This document shows, one piece after another, positions 20,576-35,500 of a DNA stretch of 64,000 bases. Under the pieces are notes generated by a model, which saw nothing but the letters and a program-made list of their open reading frames with translations, made no database searches and was not told the origin of the DNA. Positions within the stretch are counted from its first letter, which is position 1. Each line of letters begins with the position of its first letter. Both the position numbers and the translations under genes were made by a program. Origin of the DNA: Anthopleura xanthogrammica (taxonomy: Eukaryota; Cnidaria; Anthozoa; Actiniaria; Actiniidae); NCBI GenBank assembly GCA_964019055.1, contig OZ025220.1, forward strand, positions 10,482,098 through 10,546,097. The letters run 5' to 3'.

Positions 20576-23500
20576 TTACATTGTACTGCATACAGCACTC
20601 TTTGCTTTGTTTTGTCTGACCAGACTGGAATTTTGTCGCTGTAGAAAGAGCAAAAGAAACTTCATCAACAAACACTACCACCACAATCTTTTGTGGCAAA
20701 CACAGGAGTGAAACCTGGTGTTCAACTTACTTTCTCTTTTGCCTGTTGTCTTAACTGTTCCTACAAAAATCAAAACACATTTGATTGGATTAAAACAGGC
20801 CAGAACATTAACCAATCGGATTACAGAATGTCAGTAAACAAACCAATAAGATCGCGTGTTCTAGTGAGGTTTTGTTACCTGTTGCAGTCGTGCAAGTTGT
20901 TCTTGCAAGGAAATCACAACGTTATAATTGTCCTGTAGTTTTCCATATTGCTGCAAGAAAAGACAACCTTGTTACACTGTTTCATGCAGACTTGTCATGG
21001 GAAAAGAGTAGAATTAAGTACAAACCTTCAATAATTCTGTTTTCAAGTTTTGAACTTCTTCTGTGAGTTTCGTTTCTTTCTCCTAAAAAATAAAATAAAA
21101 TAAAAGCGCTCGTCACGTAACTCCATCAGAAAGTGACGTCATCATCTACGTCAGTACAATGTCACACGTACCTTGGATTCTTGTTCTTGCTGTGCTTTCC
21201 ACTGCTCTAGTCGCTTGGATTCTTCTTCTTGGTATTGTTTCAGTTGCTGTTCACTCTTCAAGAATCAATAAGAACACATGACAACCCCTTCAGCAGTAGC
21301 CTAACACTACCATCCCCCCCCAGGGGAACCACTTACCTCTTTCTTTTCATTTTTTAGCTTCTCAATTTGTTGTTTTAGAGCCGCCTGTGCCTCGGTAGCA
21401 TCACGTTGTAGCTCGGTTACAACCTGCAATCAGTCAGATGATCACTCAATACTGGACTTGCACCCAATCAACCCAGCAAACCAACCAATCAGATCACACC
21501 ATCTATTTATCCAATCCTGATAGATTGAACATGGAAGCCTTTTGACTGTCACGATTTATCTTACCTGTTCGCATGTTCTCATGCCTCTCCCTTATCGATA
21601 ACCAACCAACCAATCAGATCACACGATCTATGTATCCAATCCCATGCAAATGGTTGATAAGAAAGCCTATCTTACCTGTTCGTGTCTTGTTTGTAAGGTT
21701 CGCACATCTGTATTCATCTTGCCCTTATCGTCTACTTGTCTCGAAGGCCTAGGAATAAAAATCGATGATTAGAAGGGAGAACAATTCTTTCTTTCAAATA
21801 TGGTTAATAATCTATGTAGTAATGTTGTACAGGGTTGCGAACGTACGTATGCCATACACGCTAGCATCTTGTCTCTTACACTACAGCAATATGGAAATGA
21901 ATGAAATGTTTAGCATCTATCTATCTTTTGTCGTATGGGACATTCTATCGGCTTCTGGCTGTTGCTCATCTCGACCAAGAAACGGGAAGTTCAATCAATC
22001 ATGGCTCGCCAAGCATGTCGGGAATGAAACACACCTCGAATCTATCTGACAGCTACTGATCCATTCCCAACACTACTGACATTCTTCTGATTTAATACTT
22101 TAACAACGCTGTAGTCAAAACTCACGACGCTAAATCTTAATAGGCGTTTTATATTAAGCGTGGTAGCTTTACTGTACACATACAACAATAATGTATTGTA
22201 ACTAATTAAGAATGGCAAATGAATGACCTTACGATATACACACCGTAACTTCACGAAGAAATATAAATATTGAGAATAAAATGGGAAAAATGCTAATCGA
22301 CAAATCAAACAAAAAACATTGCAAGGAAATCAAACAAAGAAAAAAGCCAACCTAAATGACAAAGGATGGCATTTTGAGCCCTAAAGTGAATGATTATATT
22401 GAGATGAAAGGTGATTTGTAACGATATAATACCAAGCTATTGCTCGTCCTTCGGGAAGAAAAACAATGCCGTGACAGGCGTTCTGATAATTCAATTATGA
22501 GCTGATAAAACGAAAATAAACACAAGACAAACACTCGACATATTAAAAGACGAAGAATAAAGACTAACCTCGTACATCAAAAAGACGTGTCAAAGAAGAA
22601 GATTAGCAGAGTAAGGATAGAAAGAATACAAATCAGTGGAGATATTCGTTCTCGCGTTACGGTTATGCCTACAGCTAGCACCTTTCTCCGGTGATTAACA
22701 TTGAATAGTGAACATATTGAATATTACAATATATACAGGAAACATATTCACGACAAGATTTACAATAGATAGACGTATTACTTCATTCACAGCGCAATGT
22801 AACTCGTGTTCACAGATGTCACTCTACGATATAGCTGTTTATCGAATACAACACAAGATATCTATGATACATAGATGAATTACGTCATTCGTAGCTTAAT
22901 GTAACTCGTGTTCACAGATGTTTCTGTTAATGCGCTCTATGATCAGAATCGTGACTAAATTTTGTAATCAAAATGAAAAATGGATGCAAACATGAAACCG
23001 AATCCCTAAAAACGAAACTGAAAGTGATCGATCGAATAAACAAAGAAAAGGAGGAGTTCTCCCGTTATCAATTTCTTTTCAGAATCCTGAAACGATCATC
23101 CTGCCCGCTTAGGATTGTGGGATAGATCAAGTGACACGGGGTGATGGATCTTTTTTATCTTGTTGTTTTTTTTCCAATTCAGCCCCACAATCCTTAGCGG
23201 CTCCAGTTCGTTAACAGTCTTACCCAGGCCTTCCTCTGTTTGCAGCTTGACTGAATCGTGATCGTCCTACTGGTCTTCTGGTATCGTGTGGTCTCTCTAA
23301 TCGCGTGGACACGATCGATTTTGTTTGACGTGAAGCAAGTGGTGAAGGTGGCCTGGGATTGGACAAACATGATAGGCATAGATTAATGACAATAACGCGT
23401 GGGTTACCTGTGGAATATAGTTGATTTTCACTTACCCTATTCTCTTTTTCACCCTGGGGAAAATGAAAATACGATTCGTTAGTTGTTATTGCTAGATATG

Positions 23501-26500
23501 TTATTACAAGAGATTCTCAGATATCATGACGACGATGGTGACCACGATGATGATAATGATGATAATATCGATGACAATGATAGTGATGCATGGTGTGATG
23601 ATGGCTGTGATGATGATGGTGATGATGATGGTGCTGCTGCTGATGAAGGTGGTGATTATTATGATGATGATGCTGCTGCTTCTGCTGCTGCTTCTGCTGA
23701 TGATGATGATGATGGTGATGACGAAGATGGTGATGGTAACGATGATGATGATGATGCATGCTGCAGATGATAATGGTGATGATAATGATTTTGGTGGTGA
23801 TGATGTTGGTGATGATGATGATGATGATGGTTATAATGATTATGTTGTTTGCATCACCAGCACGATTCAGCTAGTCTACTTACTCTAGATTAGTAGTTCT
23901 GGTTCGGTTTTGATCAGATCCTTCACTTGAGCTGTTTAGTTTTTCTGCTGATGGAGCTTCACTGATACCACTGTCTGGTGAAGGTAGCATTGCCATCAAC
24001 TGCCCTTCTGACGATGTGCGCTTGTGTTTGGACGACTGACCGCTGGCGGGACTACTCGCGGGTCGCGGGAACACACGGGATATACTAAGACCATCTGATG
24101 ATGATGATGGAAGCTGTGAAGATCTAGTTGGTGTTGCGTTAACCTACACAATCAAACGATCTTAGCAAACATTACCAATATTGGATGATATGGGGCAGAA
24201 TGGGTTACCTGTGTCACACCATCTTTGTTCCCAGTCTCCGTCGTCTGCTTCAAGGAAGTCTTACTGGAGTGAACGCTGATTGGTAGTTCGGTTTCTAAGG
24301 ACCTTGCTATGGCAACGCCACCAACAATCATGGTTTCTGACTTCGATTTCCTTAACTTGTCGGTTTTGTTGGGTCCTTGTGAAGAATTAGTGGCTTCAGA
24401 CGTTAATGAACCTGTCCATAAATAGAGAAGTGTGTCACACAACGACCTGTTAGCTTGTCACACATGTTTCCATGTTTCGCTTCGTACTGTGTCACATCTA
24501 TACAACACATCACTTACGTCACACATCACTTACGTCACACATCACTTACGTCACACATGCTACCGTGACTCATCGTTCCCGACCATGACAAATCAAACTG
24601 TGACATATCTCTTCGTTACACACCACACCGTGATATCTCTTACATCCCTTAAGCCCGTGTCACACGCTACGATTTCTCGTGCAACTTGTCTCGCGAAAAA
24701 AATTGTTACAGGTTGCAGAGACCATGTCAAACGCACGATTTCGGTTGCAATTTGTCTCGCGAAAAAAAGGTATTGCAAGTTGCACGCGTAATTCGAATCA
24801 ATGGTGAATGAATGATTGTCTTGTGCGCGCACTCTAATCGCAAATTGCACGACCATGTCACACGTAAATTTTTACAAAAATTGTTGCAGAAAGTAGAAGT
24901 CGGTTCTACTTTTTGTGCAGCAAAAAAATGAAAAATTCAAGTCGCGCGAGGGGATGTCAAACGTGAAAAACGCTCTTGCAACCTGCAATAATTTTTTTCG
25001 CGAGACAAGTTGCACGAGAAATCGTAGCGTGTGACACGGGCTTTACATGACACATGCTACCGTGACTCATCGTTCCCGACCATGACAAATCAAACTGTGA
25101 CATATCTCTTCGTTACACACCACACCGTGACATATCTCTTACATCCCTTACATGACACATGATTTCGTGACAGATCCATGTTGTGTTATACATCGTTTCG
25201 TGACTTACCGGTTTTCTTCAGGGGTTTGTTTTTATTCTGTTCACCGTCATCCCTATCATCTACTTCACTGTCTGTCCCACCGTCACTGTCTGTCTCCTCC
25301 TCACTGTCTGCATCGTCATCCACTGCTTCAGAAGCCATTATACCTTCTTTGAGCTCGTTTCTTATCCATGTGGGAGCCTAAACAATGCACCGTAGAAGAA
25401 AATGTCACTCAGTCCTGTCTCACTCCCTTAGTCAAAGACAGCTTTCTACAGGGGGTGGGGTGGGGGTGGGGTGGAGGTGGAGTGAGTAATCCCCACTCCC
25501 TTAGCCAAGATTAAATACGCTTTTCTAGTGGGAGGGCGCTGAACACTGGACAGACTAGTTGACAGTCCATTCTACCCCTCCTAATTTTCTAATGGCGAGG
25601 GCCAGGGTTATGGGGTTATTTCTTACCTCTCCTAACACTTCCATCTCAGAGGAACTTGAACCAACTGATGAATCCAACGCTGGACCAAGACGAGCACTGA
25701 ACAAGAGAACACAACATTGTAAAAGCAAAATAAACACGACTGTGGAGGGTAGTGTGAGTAGAATTGGTCCTTACCTATCTTGGCTTTCGTTGACTCGTTG
25801 ACTGGATTTCTTTTCGTTTCCTTTCTTACATGATCTCTTCTTTGATCTTTTACGAGGGGGAGGGGCAGTTGTCTCTATTTGAACAAAGATATTCTCTCCA
25901 AAACCACTAATATCCTGAGAATAAAACATTCTCATTGATCATCATTATTATGCATTATCAATATCGTCGTCACCATCACATTTATCAACATCAACATCAT
26001 CATCCTCATGTATCATCATCATGTATCATCCTCATGTATCATCATCATGTATCATCATCGTGTATCATCATCATCCTCATGTATCATCATCATCTTGTAT
26101 CATCATCACATCATCATGTATCATCATCATGTATCATCATCATGTATCATCATCATCATGTATCATCATCAACACTTCATCATACTCATGTATCATCATC
26201 AACACGTCATCATCTCCGTCATCATCATGACACAATCACTATAAATAGCCATTACCTGTAAATAGACAGGGTATTCAGCGTCGTTATCATCTATGCCACA
26301 AATAGCGTCCCAATGGAACAAAGAGATGGGGTTACATACAGGCTCATTATCATGCATCCTGAGAGACCCCATGCCCACCTGGCCATTCAGACGACCCTTA
26401 CGAGAGGACATGCGGATATAGTTCTTGGGGATCTCTTTGGAACCATTGTCTTGATACTCGAACTCTGACATCCCAAGACTGAAAATAACAGAATCCAATA

Positions 26501-29500
26501 TTAGAAATGTGCAGTGATCTATCTATCCTGTATGTACCTGGTATTAGCATGGTCCATCAGACTAGCACAGCTGTACATAAGGTACCAGTACTAGTGTACC
26601 ATTAGTGGTCTATCTATCCTGTATGTACCTGGTATTAGCATGGTCTATCAGACTAGCACAGCTGTACATAAGGTACCAGTACTAGTGTACCATTAGTGGT
26701 CTATCTATCCTGTATGTACCTGGTATTAGCATGGTCTATCAGACTAGCACAGCTGTACATAAGGTACCAGTACTAGTGTACCATTAGTGATCTATCTATC
26801 CTGTATGTACCTGGTATTAGCATGGTCTATCAGACTAGCACAGCTGTACATAAGGTACCAGTACTAGTGTACCATTAGTGGTCTATCTATCCTGTATGTA
26901 CCTGGTATTAGCATGGTCTATCAGACTAGCACAGCTGTACATAAGGTACCAGTACTAGTGTACCATTAGTGGTCTATCTATCCTGTATGTACCTGGTATT
27001 AGCATGGTCTATCAGACTAGCACAGCTGTACATAAGGTACCAGTACTAGTGTACCATTAGTGATCTATCTATCCTGTATGTACCTGGTATTAGCATGGTC
27101 CATCAGACTAGCACAGCTGTCCATAAGGTCTAGGGCACCAGTACTGCCTTCTTGCACAGCGTCTTTTCGTTTCTTCTGCGATAAAGGCATCGCCATTCCT
27201 TCTTGTACACCTTCTTTCCTTCCTCGTTCTGACCTCACCTGAGGTGACTCAAGTACACCATCACGACGCACTGCAAATGTCTGACTGTTTGATAGACCAT
27301 TGTTGTTGCTATGAAAATAATGGTTCACCATTGATATTAGATTAACTAATGAGAACTACGATGCAGGACAGGGTCCGAGGGAAGGAGGGAGGGAGGGGAA
27401 TTCACTCAAACGTTTCATTTTTGACCACCGGCACAAGGTAGTCTCAATATCCCGTCAGTCTTACCCTGACGAGTAATCCAAGCTATCAGCGCTACCAATA
27501 CTCATGCTTCCACTAGCATTTCGCTTGTGTTTCTTGACACTCGTTGTCTCTGTATCAGTCTTGTCACCATTTTCGCTTGCTTTACGTGCTTGCCTTGATG
27601 GACGACACCCCCAGAAATACAACGTGTTGTCGTTGGTACCTGCCATGGTAAAACCATCACCACACAGAACCATCTGAAACATTGAAGACTAGAATATTAA
27701 CATCATACACCATCATCATCATCACTATAATGAACATCACAATCATCAGCATCATCACCATTATTATCAAATCGCCATCATCATCATCATCATCACTATT
27801 ATGATCATCATCATCATCATCATCATAAGCACTACTACCATGAATAAATGACATTGAATCGGTTCTACCTACCGCAACAGTCTTTTCCTCGAGTGGTTTG
27901 ACTGTAGCAGGAGCGTCACGTGGTTTAGTGTTACCACACCCAAGCTGACCTTCGCTATTGGCTCCAAACGTATACACGTGACCTGGCTCTACCAGCACTG
28001 CACTATGGGTAGGACCCAGGGCTACGTCGATCACGCGGTAACGAGATAATGCTTTTACAGCGGTCGGTTTCTTCTTGACTTCTACTTGAACCTGTACACA
28101 ATACAAACTCATTATCATCTAGGGGAGTGCGCAAAATGACAGTATGAAAGACATGGTAATATCTGGAAGCAAAGCTGGCCTGTGAGTGAGGTGAGTGCTC
28201 GCTTCACGAGAGAAGCTGTTGGTTCCTACTGAACTCTATGGGTTATTCTCCCAGGTTCTCTGATTTTCCTTCCACCACAAAACCCAACGGTTCTAAATTA
28301 TAATCGGTGAATTCAGAGGATGAAGAGCCATTCTGTGAAACCACTGCTAAATCCCCACTATGCTGCACAAGATCGTAGGTTGACTATTCAAAACGTTTGA
28401 ACATAAAACGAATGCGTGACACTTGGACATTTGACGCTTACATCACGCACAAAACGCACCACAGGATTCCCGCACGGTAGGCTGGTAGTTCAAGCATTTA
28501 TATAACTATATGCATCTGTATGTGGTGCATGGTTAGTACATTGACTTACTTTAGTTAAAAGGTTCTTCATCTGCATCAAAAACCCTTGTCTGTTGTTCAG
28601 TCCAAGTTTGTTATTAGCATTGCTGTATTAGAATAAGTATTCGAGGATATTAGCAAACGAAATAAATAAATGTGTGAGTCAGTCATTCAAAACGAAAGGA
28701 CAAAACCATTCACTACCGAATCACGATACTTCGAAGATCAGTTTTAGCGCGGTCTCAAGAAGCTGCCTCAATATGACGGCTCGAGAGAATTCCTCTTTAT
28801 GGCTGGTCTTCTCATCAGAACGTTATAAACAATATTTTCATATCCTGACAAAAACGCCGACCTTGAAGAAATCGGCGCGCGCGTAAAACAACCCCTTCAA
28901 CTTTGATAAGGAAACGAACCCCTTGACGCTCCTAGAACTAGTGATCCATTACCTGCCGCATGCTAACAGCGCACCAGTGTCTGTCAGGAACATCGTACCA
29001 TCGATACCACACCGTACATCCCGTATAGACACCGGGTCCTCTAAAGATATCTGACAAGGAACACAACTGAAAAGAAAAAGTTACAATCATCGATTACGAT
29101 CGTGTCCTTTTAAGGTTGCCGGGTTTTCTCTTGCGATGAAATCGGAGTAGGAAGCAGCTCCTGACGAAGTGAACATCAGAAAACTGAGTCGTAATCAGTC
29201 TGAAGCGCGTCGGAATTGGAAGGATCTGAAGGTTTCTTTTTTCTTGGCTTGTGCTTACGCTTATAATGAGCGGCTGACTCCAATTCCAACGAAAGGGGTA
29301 ACACAGGGAACCCACAAACAATGTACGTGTACACTTACTGATTCTCTTCATCTCCTAGTCCCAGTCTTCCATCTGCACCTTTACCCCACGTAAACACCAG
29401 ACCATCACTACACACCACAGCCACGTGACATGGTCCGCATGAAACAGCAGTAACGTCAACGCTTAGTAACCCCTCGATCAGCTTGGGCCGTGAGATGCTG

Positions 29501-32500
29501 GTCCAGTCACCATGTCCTAAGCAGCCTTGTTCGCTTGATCCGGTTGTCATGACAATACCATTGTCAGTTACAAAGACGCTAAAGTTATCTCCACAGGCCA
29601 CTCTGAAACAACACATTAACAGTGACTTTGATGTCATATATGACGTCAATAACATATAAAAAGTATGTCATAAATTACGTCAAGTACAACGAAGGACATT
29701 TTAGGCCAGACGGAAGTCACGTGCTTACATGTAGAGATTCGTGATGTCACAGCTGTCAATAATTACCTGGTGATTGATTTTCCTTTGAGCGACTCGACTA
29801 AGATTGGTTTGTCTCTGTTGATAAAGTCCCCTTGACCCAGCTGACCACACCCATTATCACCCCATGTGTACACGGATCCCTCTAGTGTTACCACGGTAAC
29901 GTGAGATGTACCAACAGCCACCTTAAATAAGGAGATAATAGTTTTAAACGAAGCTAGATTGATGTCAGTGTATTTGATTGTACTGAAAATCCCTTACCTC
30001 TCCAAGCTGTGCTCGTACTGGTGTTTCTATTGGATACATACTGACTGTGGTCATATCCAGATAAAAGAACAGAGACCTGAACAAACAAATCAACGTCACG
30101 CAATCAATCAAATAAAGCAATGTAGCACAATTAACAAGATGAGAGAATGTCACATAATCTTTTGTCAGAGATCACGCAACACCATCACGCACTGTGTATA
30201 AGTCACGCAATACAAATTTCAAACGCGCAAGGATACCTTGTCTTTTTCCTCCTGTATTGCTCCATCGAACTATTGAGCTCGTCTTCTGTAGGATCGTCAT
30301 AGCGAGATAGCAGCTGTAACGAAAAGACAGACAGACAGATACTTTCTGTTAGCTTTTTATTTCCCCCATGACAGAAACGAATCAGTGGGAGACTAGGTGC
30401 TAATCGGCCGGCGCTCTGAGACTGGGTAAGGCATTTGGGTAAAGAAAGGATAATTACGATTGGCGAGCAATGTTCGATAACTAGTCTCATTTTAAGCATC
30501 AAATTAACGCTTTCATTTGTAACCCTCAGGCCAATGTCCTCGACCCCCTGGATGTGTTGCATACTGTGGAATAACGTACCTTAGGGACTCTATCGTAGAG
30601 GAGGTCAGTAACAGATGGACGTAGTCCAGGGTCTTTCTGTAAGATGTCCCTCACCTGAAAATAAGGTACCAATTAATAACGGTTAGATCAGTATCAACTG
30701 AATCAAGTATTGATGGCATGAATCGAGGGAGAGGGGTGGGGTGGGGTGGTAATGATGATAATGATGAGGATAGCAACACTGATAAAAAACATATGCTTTC
30801 AACTGTTTTGTATGTGGGTGGAGCCAAACCAGCCCAGTGTCTTGAATGAAACTAGTACTAGCCTGAGAACACGGACGGGCCTAACGTACAGGACTACACA
30901 ATAGTTCTTATAATAACATCCTATAACGGCTCTCTGGCGAAAAGACCTAGTGTAAATCCTGTTGTATCCTGCTTTATAGAAGCCAGTAGAGAGCAGAATT
31001 AAGAAGTCAAGTTTCCTTTCATTTTAATCACAGCACACTGAACCCCTTTTTACACGGTATTTCCTTCTTGTTCACTTGTTGTATTCAACACACCAACACA
31101 ATCCCAACTAGTAACCACTAGTCATTATCAGTGAATCCCTTCAACTTGATTCACAACTTGTTTATATATATATATATATATATTTGCAGCCTTCAGTCGC
31201 TGTACATCGGTGTCTCTGATCGAATCACATAACAGGACAGTATGAAGTAAAACTGTTATGTAACACAGCATCGTAGCTTTATTCTTCAATCTGTAGTCTT
31301 CAATCTTCTATCAAATTCTAGTTTATATATTTTTTTATTCATCCGCATTAGAAATTGAAATTCAAAACGAAATGTAAAGCCGATGAAGGAACTTACTTGC
31401 TGATGCAGCAGATTAATTTCTTCAATCCATTGAAGTTTCTTCATGGGATGGATATTAAACTGAGCAACCATTTCACGGCCAGATAAGTAAACAATGTTAC
31501 CGCAAATCGCTTGTAAATGTCTCGGAAATCACTTGTCAAAGATATTCACCGGTCATAGGTACGAATACAGATCACTAGGACAGGACTAGAGCGAAGATGA
31601 GCCACTAACACGATAGCCTGTCAATCTGTTTTTTCCTTCTGGTTGTAATTCAGGACAGGTGTTTCGTGTCATTCTATTTATTACGATGAATTCTTAATTC
31701 ATTTTCACATTTATATCGTTAAAATAAACACTTGAAATATTCTTGCATCCTCCACTCAAGAATCTTAGATCAAGAAGAAAATGACCCGAAAAAAAAGAAG
31801 CAAATAATAGCAGTATCGAGGCAGGTTGTGCCTAAGTAGTCCAGCTAGGTGAGTGTCGTTATCAACTGGTTTTCAATATAATTAGAACATTTTCACACAT
31901 CTAACTATTCCAGCAATGGCGGACTGCCAAAGTAAATTGAAAAGAGTTGAAAAAAGACTAAAATTACCATGTAGACCTTATTCATAATTCATAGAACATA
32001 GTTCGCCGCTATCAGTTCCAGTTGCTCAGTGGTTAGAACATCCAGTTGCTCAGTGGTTAGATTATCTGACCAGCAAACTAAAGGTAACGGTTACGAATCC
32101 CGCCTTGAGCACGGATTTTTCCCAAGAAATATTATTCATATTTTTGAAGTAAAAAAGACATAAAGGAGTAGGGTGTTGAAGGGTGTTGCATATCAAACCT
32201 ACTACAATAGTACATGCCTAATATAGACAACCTGATGACGTTAATATACGAGACAATAAATAGAATACAAAAGACGATGTAGTTGACTGCATAACACATT
32301 AACACTTGGTTGGATTATAGGGAAGAAAACAATGATAACCCGTCATACAATGATACTTTCAGTATTGATGGTGTCTACATGACGTGAACAGTTGAATAAA
32401 GAAATATTTCTTCATCTGTGAAATGCGTTTTTGAGTTATGAAGTTTATACTTGAATTATGTTAATGATTATGATGTCAGATATTCGAGCATTTAACATTA

Positions 32501-35500
32501 AATTACGTAACTGTATTTAAAAAAAAGGGATGATTTTTACAAGACAAAACAGTCCCGAGGGGTAGTACCCTGGAACAGTCAGGACAAGCCTCTTTAGGTT
32601 GTACAATGTAACCTCATATTATCTTAATTTAGTATTTGAACCCCAAATCCTGGAACTACCCTTGTGAAAGCTAGCCCCACCCCTAGCCCTTCTTATTCTC
32701 AATGCCGACCTGATTGCATACTTAACAAGACGTCCCCCAGCCCTACCCCCCACTTAACTAACAAGTCCCTCCCTGACTTAATAACAGTTTAAGGACTTAC
32801 CAGGTTTCTAAATTCTGGAGTGTAGTTGCCTCGTATCGGTGCAAACTGACCCTAGAAATATCACGATTAAAAATATGAGGGTGGGTGGGAAAAATGGACC
32901 AAAGGCCATAAGAAAGTAAGAAAGTGATACAAACATATTCCTTCACTTGCCAACACATCCTTTCTACTGTCCAACCACCACAATAACACAAACAAAACTA
33001 CATATTTGTCATAGGCCATTTCTAAGATAGTAAACATGGTGCATTGTGGTCTAGCTTGGGTACAAACATCTTTTGTTCATCATGCCTTATATGATGTCGT
33101 TTGTACCCAAGCTAGAAAACATTTTTTCAAATTCAGAAAAAGTGTATCGTTTTTTCATCAGTTGGTTTCACATTCCATACCTTCATAATCTTGTTGACCA
33201 ATGCTGGCAGGTTGGATCCTTCAAACGTCTTCTGTCTGGATGCCATTTCGTAGAGAATACAGCCAAGAGCCCAGACGTCACTTTTTTGGTTGTAATCCTT
33301 GCCTTCACACTGGAACACACACAAACAAAAAATATTAGGGACCTAAAGATCCTCCACAAGAGTAAGGATTGTAACACCCAACACACTTTGGTTACATGTG
33401 TTGCAAAATGATGAATACAGGAATCAAACACAAGATCCCAGAGGTGAATGTACTACTGCACATTGATAATTGCAGTCACTCACCATTTCAGGAGAGATGT
33501 AGTAAGGTGTCCCCAAGACTGTGTTGGCTTTAGACCCTTCAAGTTGTTTACTGATACCAAAATCACCCAACTTCACAACTGTCTCTTTTGTTAGAAATAT
33601 GTTGGCTGTCTTCAAATCCCTAAAAAATGTTATATAAAAATCATCAAGATCACTGGAATCATCATCATCATCATCATAATATATCATCATCATGACCATC
33701 ATGTATCATCATCATGTATTATCATTATGTATCATCACCATCATCATACATCATCACCATCAGGTATCATCATCACCACCACCAGCATCATGTATCATCA
33801 TGTATCATCGCTATCATGTATCATCACCATCAGGTATCATCATCATCACCACCACCAGCATCATGTATCATCACCATCAGGTATCATCATCATCACCACC
33901 ACCAGCATCATGTATCATCATGTACCATCGCTATCATGTATCATCACCATCAGGTATCGTCATTATGATGTAATATTATCACCATCATGTTTCTTTATCA
34001 CCATCATGTATCATCATCATCATCACCATCACCATTCTCACCATCATCATGTATAATCGTCATCACCATCATCAACATGTAACATCATCACCATCATCAT
34101 CAACACCACCAGCATCATGTATCATCATGTATCATCGCTATCATGTATCATCACCATCAGGTATCGTCATTATGATGTAATATTATCACCATCATGTTTC
34201 TTTATCACCATCATGTATCATCATCATCATCATCATCACCATCACCATTCTCACCATCATCATGTATAATCGTCATCACCATCATCAACATGTAACATCA
34301 TCACCATCATCATCAACACCACCAGCATCATGTATCATCATGTATCATCGCTATCATGTATCATCACCATCAGGTATCGTCATTATGATGTAATATTATC
34401 ACCATCATGTTTCTTTATCACCATCATGTATCATCATCATCATCATCATCATCACCATCACCATTCTCACCATCATCATGTATAATCGTCATCACCATCA
34501 TCAACATGTAACATCATCACCATCATCATCAACACCACCAGCATCATGTATCATCATGTATCATCGCTATCATGTATCATCACCATCAGGTATCGTCATT
34601 ATGATGTAATATTATCACCATCATGTTTCTTTATCACCATCATGTATCATCATCATCATCATCATCACCATCACCATTCTCACCATCATCATGTATAATC
34701 GTCATCACCATCATCAACATGTAACATCATCACCATCATCATCAACACCACTATCGTCACTATCATCATCATAAAAACATATTCATAGCAAGAATGTTAA
34801 GGTTATCAGGCAGTATTCCAGAGTTACTATAGTTACCTGTGTAGAATATTGTTGTCATGGATATACTTCAGAGCAGACAACATTTGTTGAAACATAATCA
34901 ATATGTCTTTTTCATCCATGTCTTTGTCCAAACGTGTCAAGTACTGATCTAATGACCTGTCAATCAAATCAACCAATCCAATCAATCAGTAACTATCAAT
35001 TACTATGGAAAAGTCGGTGCAGTACTGTGCACATAAGTACAGTGTGACCTACCCTCCATCGGCATATTCCATCTCTATCATCAGCGTACCATCTACCTCA
35101 AAGCTGTCATAGTAACTTATGATATTTGGGTGAAGACTGAGCTTGGATAACACCTTGGCCTGCACAAAACAAGAAGAAATGAAATAAATAAAAATGCAAA
35201 GATGATAAAGATTAGGGATTTGAGTATTAAAAGAAAAATCTAGGACAGGAAGAAAATATTACATCAACCACGGCTCATTGAGGAAGATATTATTTGCCAT
35301 ATTTATGGAGTACTTAGAAAAGAAAAGAACAAGAAGTTAAACAAAAGGATAAACAATTTAGCTGCTACACAACACAAAAAAGGGATTAACTTACACATAC
35401 GCTTTATGTACGCAAACAAGTTTAATTTATACTTATATTTATATTATATTTACAAATCCTTCAGTATCCAATATATATTTATGGACAAATAAAAATAGTT

